Assembly (NCBI GenBank): GCA_012974475.1
Contig: JAAXQD010000029.1
Span: forward strand, 1 to 29,671
Length of the DNA stretch: 29,671 bases
Direction of reading: 5' to 3'
From: Desulfobacterales bacterium
GTDB lineage: Bacteria > Desulfobacterota > Desulfobacteria > Desulfobacterales > UBA11574
Shown piece by piece: positions 24,650 through 29,671 of the stretch (positions are counted from its first letter, which is position 1; each line of letters starts with the position of its first letter). The notes beneath the pieces are model-generated. The model was not told where the DNA came from. It made no database searches and was given only the letters and a program-made list of their open reading frames with translations. The position numbers were made by a program, and so were the translations under genes.

Positions 24650-26026
24650 ATGGATAAACCCATCCGCGTATTGATCATCGATGACTCAGAAGACGACTGT
24701 TTTCTCCTGGTCAGACAGCTGAAGAAAGGAGACTTCAGGCCGACTTACGAACGCGTCGATGCCGCCGAAACCATGAGCGATGCTCTCAATAACCATCACT
24801 GGGATCTCATCCTGTGCGACTATTCCATGCCGGGTTTTAGCGCTTTCTCTGCCCTGGAAATCTACAGTCAAAATGGGTTGGACATGCCGTTCATCATTGT
24901 GTCCGGCACCATTGCCGATGAAATTGCCGTGGATGCCATGAAAGCCGGGGCACATGATTACATCATGAAAAACAATATGGCGCGACTGAATCCGGCCATT
25001 GAACGGGAATTGCGCGAAGCGGAAAATCGACGCGGACGTAAACGGGCTGACCAGGAATTGAAACGGAGCGAAGAGAAATATCGCACGCTTTTCGAAGAAT
25101 CCAGAGACGCAATCTATATGAGTGCCCAACAGGGTGATCTGATCGATTTCAATCAATCAACCCTGGACCTTTTCGGGTATTCAAGAGAAGAGATGTTTGG
25201 CTTGGGCACGGAAGCCATCTTTGTGGATATTGATGAATATAACAGATTTCGGAAGGAGTTGGAACAAAAAGGATCTGTCAGAGATTTTGAAGCCAGGCTT
25301 CTCAAAAAAGACGGAACGGAGATGTACTGCCTGATCAGCTCCACCGTCCGTCAAGCAAGAGATCAGAGCATAGCGGGATATCAGGGTATCATCCGGGATA
25401 TCAGCGAGCTGATTTCAAACCGAAATGCCCTTGAAGAGACCCTCAAAGAGTTGAGAAAAGCTTTGGGGGGAACCATCGAAGCCATGGCCTTTACGGTGGA
25501 GACAAGGGACCCTTATACTGCCGGACACCAGCGTCGCGTCAGCAACCTGGCCAGTGCCATAGCAACAGAAATGGATATTTCAGAAAACCGGGTGGAAGGA
25601 ATCCGCTTGGCAGGCGTCATCCATGACATCGGAAAAATATCTGTGCCCGGCGAAATTCTCAGTAAACCGGGCAGAATAAGCAAACACGAATTCGGTATCA
25701 TTAAAGAACACCCGATGGTAGGCTACAATATATTGAAAACAGTAGATTTCCCCTGGCCGATTGCCCAGATTGTTCGTCAGCATCATGAGCGGTTTGATGG
25801 TTCCGGATATCCGGACGGTCTCGCCGGTGAAGACATCTTACTCGAAGCAAGAATCATGGCGGTGGCAGACGTTGTTGAAGCCATGGCATCTCACCGGCCC
25901 TACCGCGCGTCCCTGGGCACCGACATCGCATTGAGAGAAATCGCAAAGAACCGGGACATTCTCTATGACCCTCAGGTGGTCGATGCCTGCCTAAGGCTTT
26001 TTAACGATCAAGACTATCGTTTTTAG
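24650..26026 (+). CDS. Response regulator REC-PAS-HD-GYP, likely cyclic-di-GMP phosphodiesterase
   Basis: The protein has 458 residues in three parts. The receiver (about 5-125) has D11-D12 and phospho-acceptor Asp57 in LILCDYSMPG; PAS (about 142-265) starts SEEKYRTLFEESRDAIYMS; HD-GYP (about 285-450) has AGHQRRV, the metal-binding HDIGKI, EHPMVGY and HHERFDGSGYPDGL. Proteins with this arrangement hydrolyse cyclic di-GMP; the metal residues look complete. It begins 2 nt after the receiver gene's stop, indicating translational coupling. Its activity would lower cyclic di-GMP in response to the upstream membrane kinase; that link is inferred from gene order. Confidence 0.93.
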   Translation: MDKPIRVLIIDDSEDDCFLLVRQLKKGDFRPTYERVDAAETMSDALNNHHWDLILCDYSMPGFSAFSALEIYSQNGLDMPFIIVSGTIADEIAVDAMKAGAHDYIMKNNMARLNPAIERELREAENRRGRKRADQELKRSEEKYRTLFEESRDAIYMSAQQGDLIDFNQSTLDLFGYSREEMFGLGTEAIFVDIDEYNRFRKELEQKGSVRDFEARLLKKDGTEMYCLISSTVRQARDQSIAGYQGIIRDISELISNRNALEETLKELRKALGGTIEAMAFTVETRDPYTAGHQRRVSNLASAIATEMDISENRVEGIRLAGVIHDIGKISVPGEILSKPGRISKHEFGIIKEHPMVGYNILKTVDFPWPIAQIVRQHHERFDGSGYPDGLAGEDILLEARIMAVADVVEAMASHRPYRASLGTDIALREIAKNRDILYDPQVVDACLRLFNDQDYRF

Positions 26027-26063
26027 AAACAGGCAAAAAGACATCGATCCGGCCCCTGTTTTT
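26027..26063 (+). terminator. Terminator of the kinase/HD-GYP operon
   Basis: AAACAGG (26027-26033) immediately after the stop codon pairs with CCTGTTT (26055-26061), then TT. The loop is about 21 nt. A second hairpin, TTCAGGG/CCCTGAA (26081-26104), lies downstream and may contribute to termination between the convergent genes. Confidence 0.5.
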
Positions 26064-26208
26064 AATCTTACGGACAACTTTTCAGGGTATTCCGGATCCC
26101 TGAATTGACGCGCTTTCAAGATTTTTTTTTCAAACGACCCGATTAACACCCCATTTCGAAAAATTATTTTCTTAGGACGACCAATACAATGATTTTGTTT
26201 ACGCTCAG

Positions 26209-27294
26209 TCAGACGATAACTTTTTCAATAACACTGAGAGCCTGTTCGACAAGGTCCATATCTGCCTGTGTCCCCATATGTCCGAGTCTGAAGACTTTGC
26301 CGGCAAGCAGCCCATAACTCCCGCCGACAACAAGACCGTGTTGTCGAAGTGTTGCATCAAATTCTGGCCATGTAAAACCATCAGGCAATTTAACGGCCGT
26401 TACCGTCGGCGACGCTTCTGCATCAGGGGCCGGGAAAAGTGACAATCCCATTTCGTTTAATTTCTGACGGCAATAGGCGGCAACCGCTTCATGACGTGCA
26501 AAACTGTTGTCCAGTCCTTCATTCAATATCAGTTCGGCTCCGGCATTGAGGCTCGCGACTCCGTGCCAGTTGGGGGTATACGGAAAATAATGCTCTGCCG
26601 GTGCGTTGTAAAAAGGTTTCAAGGCATCGTATCCAACATAGTCAATCTGACGGATAACTTCCCATGCCGTATCGCTGACCGATAAAAAAGCCATGTCAGG
26701 CAAAGAAGACAAGCATTTTTGGGACCCGCCCAGGCACAGGTCGACGTGCCACTCATCACACAATGTTGCTGAACCTCCCACACTGGAAACTGCGTCTACA
26801 TATAAAAGAGGCGTTTTGTAACGGTGTTTCAGTCGTCCCAACTCAGCGATGGGGTTTAGAGTCCCCGACGGTGTTTCGCAATGAACAACGGTAATCATTT
26901 TCGGCTTGAATTTAACAATAGCCGCTTCAATTTCGGACATATCTGAAATCGTTTCATTATAGGGCAGGCTTATTTTTTTCACATTCGCACCAACGGATAA
27001 CGCCATGTCACCGATTCCATCACCAAAGACGCCGGTTGCAACGGCCAATACGCGATCTCCAGGAAAAAGACAGCTCTTCAAAGCACTCCATAAAGCCAGC
27101 ATACCCTCTCCGGATTGAATGACGATCCGATTTTTTGTGCCGAGAATCATCTGCAGATTCGATTCGGTTTTATGGTGTAATTCCAAAAATTCGGGTTCCA
27201 AATCGGCCGATCCATAATTGGTTTGATACACGTCTAAAACGGCCTGTGGCAATTTAACCGGTCCCGGAACCATTGGAATAGGGTAAATTTTCAT
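26209..27294 (-). CDS. Class V aminotransferase, alanine-glyoxylate/serine-pyruvate type
   Basis: This is a PLP-dependent transaminase of 361 residues. Seen: an N-terminal PGPVKLPQAV, SGEGMLALWSAL, HCETPSGTLNP, YVDAVSSVGG with PLP-ring Asp167, and SQKCLSS with Schiff-base Lys193. The C-terminal VVGGSYGLLAGKVFRLGHMG carries the conserved carboxylate-binding Arg. This is the AGXT/SPT/phosphonate-transaminase-like branch. Exact amino donor and acceptor (serine, alanine, glyoxylate, pyruvate) cannot be decided. No neighbour suggests a pathway. The Shine-Dalgarno is weak (AGGG). Confidence 0.88.
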   Translation of the reverse strand: MKIYPIPMVPGPVKLPQAVLDVYQTNYGSADLEPEFLELHHKTESNLQMILGTKNRIVIQSGEGMLALWSALKSCLFPGDRVLAVATGVFGDGIGDMALSVGANVKKISLPYNETISDMSEIEAAIVKFKPKMITVVHCETPSGTLNPIAELGRLKHRYKTPLLYVDAVSSVGGSATLCDEWHVDLCLGGSQKCLSSLPDMAFLSVSDTAWEVIRQIDYVGYDALKPFYNAPAEHYFPYTPNWHGVASLNAGAELILNEGLDNSFARHEAVAAYCRQKLNEMGLSLFPAPDAEASPTVTAVKLPDGFTWPEFDATLRQHGLVVGGSYGLLAGKVFRLGHMGTQADMDLVEQALSVIEKVIV

Positions 27295-27659
27295 GATTTA
27301 ACCCTTTTTTAAAACGTCAAAGTGGGATCCTAAATTTTTATAAGTTCACGTTCCGATCATATCATTTTCTTAAGGAGATTGAAGCCTTGAGTTATTATTT
27401 AATTGTGTTATAGATTTTTTTCAATTGTGCTTTCGCTTTTTTATGGTGTTGCGTCACAGGATATGTGAGTTGAAACATGTCAATCGAACATCGTTTCATG
27501 GTTTGACATTTGGATCTTAACCGAATCCGAAGAAAAATTAAAGACTATGTTGCCCAGCGTTTTAAAAAAATACAATGACGTCGGTTTGGGCGATGAGGGA
27601 ATTCTGAGGAACCCTATGAGTCTAATATTTCATCATCAATACCCAAAGAGGTCGATAGT
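27295..27659. other. Intergenic region, mostly empty
   Basis: This 365-nt gap lies between divergent genes. AAGGAG at 27372-27377 precedes a TTG at 27387, but that frame ends after eight codons. A second plus frame (27469-27663, no start codon until ATG 27547) runs into the RarD start. Together they could be a decayed small gene. No clear promoter or structured RNA was seen. Confidence 0.45.
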
Positions 27660-27663
27660 GTGA
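27547..27663 (+). CDS. Possible 38-residue ORF overlapping the rarD start
   Basis: ATG at 27547 opens a frame whose TGA (27661-27663) overlaps the GTG start of rarD. The frame is open upstream to 27469 without a start codon, and the residues (for example EEKLKTMLPSVLKKYNDVG) look coding-like. No Shine-Dalgarno is evident at 27547. It may be a translationally coupled leader or the tail of a pseudogene. Low confidence. Confidence 0.2.
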   Translation: MLPSVLKKYNDVGLGDEGILRNPMSLIFHHQYPKRSIV

Positions 27664-28589
27664 AATCACAACAGGAATCCCTGTCCGGGGTAGCGTATGC
27701 ATCCGCAGCATTTTTGATCTGGGGTTTGAGCCCCATCTACTGGAAGGTTCTGCACAACATTCCCGCCCTTGAAATCATTATGCATCGAACTATCTGGTCT
27801 TTTGTCTTTCTTCTGACTATCCTTGTATTCCTGAGGCAGGGAAATGCATTCATAGCGGCTGTAAAAAAACGGCGCACCTTTTTGGTTCTGATTCCCACCA
27901 CAATTCTCCTTGCATTCAACTGGTTCATCTATATCTGGGCGGTGAACAATGAACACATTCTTCAGGCAAGTCTCGGATACTTTATCACGCCCCTGGTAAA
28001 TGTCTTGTTGGGGATGATTTTTCTTGGGGAACGGATGCGACCGCTGCAGACCGTGTCTTTGGTATTGGCAGGAATCAGTGTACTATATCTGACAGTTTAT
28101 TACGGAAAGTTCCCGTGGATAGCGATAGCTCTTGCCCTTGCCTTTGGATTTTATGGCTTGATCAGAAAGATGGCCCCGATAGGCTCTCTTGTGGGCCTTT
28201 CCTTGGAAATTTTTTTCCTTTCAGGACCCGCCCTGGCATATCTTATATTCCTGGACAGTAAAGATATCGGAGCATTATTTCACATGAGTATCAAGATGGA
28301 TCTTTTTCTTATGGGAACGGCTTTTCTCACAGCCTTTCCGCTCCTTCTTTTTACCTTGGGTACAAGACGGCTGAACCTTTCTACCGTTGGCTTCCTGCAG
28401 TATATCGCACCCAGCTGTATGTTCCTTTTGGGTGTCTTTTTGTACAACGAACCGATTTCAAGCGCCCAAACATTGACCTTTGTTTTGATATGGACAGCGC
28501 TCTGCATTTACTCTACAGACTCTGTCAGATATTACCGCCGGATCAAAAATCCGGTGAGCTCGAATTTCTCACAAGACGGATCGGTTTAG
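27660..28589 (+). CDS. rarD: EamA-family transporter, RarD type
   Basis: This is an inner-membrane transporter of the drug/metabolite superfamily with 309 residues and about ten transmembrane helices in two EamA repeats. The opening (YASAAFLIWGLSPIYWK), LEIIMHRTIWS, WFIYIWAVN, LGYFITPLVNVLLG and the later LQYIAPSCMFLLGVFLYNEP are characteristic of RarD. The GTG start has AGAGG 8 nt upstream. The substrate of RarD proteins is not established. No neighbour gives a clue. Confidence 0.92.
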   Translation: MKSQQESLSGVAYASAAFLIWGLSPIYWKVLHNIPALEIIMHRTIWSFVFLLTILVFLRQGNAFIAAVKKRRTFLVLIPTTILLAFNWFIYIWAVNNEHILQASLGYFITPLVNVLLGMIFLGERMRPLQTVSLVLAGISVLYLTVYYGKFPWIAIALALAFGFYGLIRKMAPIGSLVGLSLEIFFLSGPALAYLIFLDSKDIGALFHMSIKMDLFLMGTAFLTAFPLLLFTLGTRRLNLSTVGFLQYIAPSCMFLLGVFLYNEPISSAQTLTFVLIWTALCIYSTDSVRYYRRIKNPVSSNFSQDGSV

Positions 28590-28670
28590 AAAGCTTTTTA
28601 ATGGCGCATCTTTCAAATATCTTGTTACCGTTACATCTTTTTCGATCGGCCAAAGGAACGTCAGACGATC

Positions 28671-29372
28671 CTAATTGAAGGCCCTCTGCACGGCTTCAAT
28701 GAGTTTGGTTGAACCAGGGCTGCTCACAGAATTTTCAACAAGGATCTCCACAGGCGTCACCGCCTTCCCATAATAAGCCTGATTCCATTGGGCCCGCGTC
28801 GCGATCACAGCGCCCTCCAGTGAAACTCCGACATAGGCTCCTTTGGATCGCGAATAGGAAATAATGTCCGTCATGACATTCGATTTGGCCCCGCCACCCA
28901 CCGGCCCAGCGGAGATAGAGGCATCACCCCCGAGCTTGAAAGAGGATGTGAGCAGCTTATCCACCGCCTTTTGGGTCCTCACCATCATAACCACTTCCGC
29001 TGCCTCGCCACCAATCTGCAGCCCAAGGGTCACGGAACCCATGGTGTAAAAGGCGGGTTGGCTCCAAAGGCCTGTTTTTGCATCTTTGACAAGGAGAACG
29101 CCGCTACCGCCTGATCCGCCCACAATATAGCCGCCTTTGAGCAAATTCGGGATGATCAACAGACCTTTGGCTTCGTGCAGATTTTTCCGAAACCACTCCC
29201 CGAAATTCTGTTCATCGGCCATAAAGTTTTCAAAAGTAACCCGCGCCTTGTCCACAAGGCCCTGTTGTTCAACAGGCTCCGTCGCTGTTGTGGGATTGGC
29301 AAAGATAAGCATACCCATGGTGATGATGGCAATACAAAATATCAACGGGTGTTTCATGATCTTTTTGTCCAT
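28671..29372 (-). CDS. Exported SYLF/YSC84-domain lipid-binding protein
   Basis: The protein has 233 residues from the chosen start. A signal peptide (first about 32 residues, hydrophobic core then ANPTTATEP) is followed by a SYLF domain: EAKGLLIIPNLLKGGYIVGG, GSGVLLVKDAKTGLWSQPAF, LGLQIGGEAAEVVMMV and DIISYSRSKGAYVGVSLEGA are its classical segments. SYLF domains bind membrane lipids, and bacterial members are secreted or periplasmic, of unclear role. The ATG at 29372 is preferred to 29441 because AAGGAGAAGG lies just upstream and the signal peptide then begins properly. It converges with rarD. Confidence 0.9.
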   Translation of the reverse strand: MDKKIMKHPLIFCIAIITMGMLIFANPTTATEPVEQQGLVDKARVTFENFMADEQNFGEWFRKNLHEAKGLLIIPNLLKGGYIVGGSGGSGVLLVKDAKTGLWSQPAFYTMGSVTLGLQIGGEAAEVVMMVRTQKAVDKLLTSSFKLGGDASISAGPVGGGAKSNVMTDIISYSRSKGAYVGVSLEGAVIATRAQWNQAYYGKAVTPVEILVENSVSSPGSTKLIEAVQRAFN

Positions 29373-29671
29373 CTCTTCCTTCTCCTTTTTCGCCATAAAG
29401 CCGATTTTTTGAATACATAAAAAATTATTCAAGTTTTGCACCCCTTAAAAAACAGTGTCCGGTAGCTGAAGATAATCCCTTGAATCGCCCAAGAAATTTA
29501 ACCTACACATGAAATATGCCATGGAGATGTTCTTTCTTTCGCTCTTTCATACACCCGGGCAGCGATCTGATGAGAAACCGGATCATCTGATTGCGTGTTT
29601 TCTCTGGTGCCAGGTGATGCGAAACTCAAAAATTAATGATTAAATATCATATAAGACAACGTATCTTGTAT
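29373..29671. other. Right-edge intergenic sequence
   Basis: No supported gene was found up to the window end. A plus frame at 29521-29643 (40 codons, no ribosome site) and a minus frame of about 45 codons ending at 29498 overlap each other. The minus one looks slightly more coding-like (VSHQIAARVYERAKERTS) but begins with TTG and lacks a Shine-Dalgarno. Neither is called. Confidence 0.4.

Noticed and set aside
29498..29643. Two opposing short frames at the right edge
   Set aside because: Neither has a ribosome site or recognisable family; composition alone is too weak.

Overview
The window looks like chromosomal DNA of a Gram-negative anaerobe, most likely a sulfate-reducer-type member of the Desulfobacterota (former Deltaproteobacteria). 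This is inferred from the gene set: a tungsten/ferredoxin aldehyde oxidoreductase, an AmmeMemoRadiSam locus, a MenA/MqnP-type prenyltransferase, a TolC-FtsEX-EnvC-CtpA-YibQ envelope cluster and HD-GYP signalling. No rRNA, tRNA, CRISPR array, prophage or intact insertion sequence was seen.

Layout. 1-1583 (+): the 3' part of an enolase-superfamily gene cut by the window edge, tightly followed by a divergent TtcA-like PP-loop ATPase. This is the tail of a cluster lying mostly outside the window. 1619-3718 (-): M20 amidohydrolase and UbiA/MenA-type prenyltransferase. 3889-5277 (-): aspartokinase with an altered N-terminal motif. 5437-6267 (+): unusual NUDIX hydrolase. 6317-8949 (-): zinc-ribbon protein and aldehyde:ferredoxin oxidoreductase. 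9200-9559 (+): small zinc-finger/winged-helix protein behind a consensus sigma-70 promoter. 9633-9744: structured non-coding segment between convergent genes.

9762-14512 (-) is the most interesting region. It is a three-gene overlapping operon: a Memo-AMMECR1 fusion with a signal peptide, a polytopic membrane protein with a spermidine-synthase-like domain, and a radical SAM protein with a Tat-like N-terminus. It appears to be an envelope-directed version of the AmmeMemoRadiSam system, whose function is unknown. A good promoter and a roughly 200-nt strongly structured leader or repeat element precede it.

14778-21477 (-) is a six-gene envelope and division operon: a TolC-like outer-membrane protein, FtsE, FtsX, an EnvC-like amidase activator with a degenerate LytM domain, a CtpA/Prc protease and a YibQ-family deacetylase-like protein. 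A long AT-rich gap (21478-22214) holds terminator-like hairpins with no matching gene and a decayed-looking reading frame. 22215-26026 (+) is a signalling operon: a membrane PAS histidine kinase, a single-domain receiver and a REC-PAS-HD-GYP regulator. The window ends with a class V aminotransferase (-), a RarD-type EamA transporter (+) and a SYLF-domain exported protein (-).

All functions are read from motifs and family resemblance by eye. No database search or folding calculation was run.
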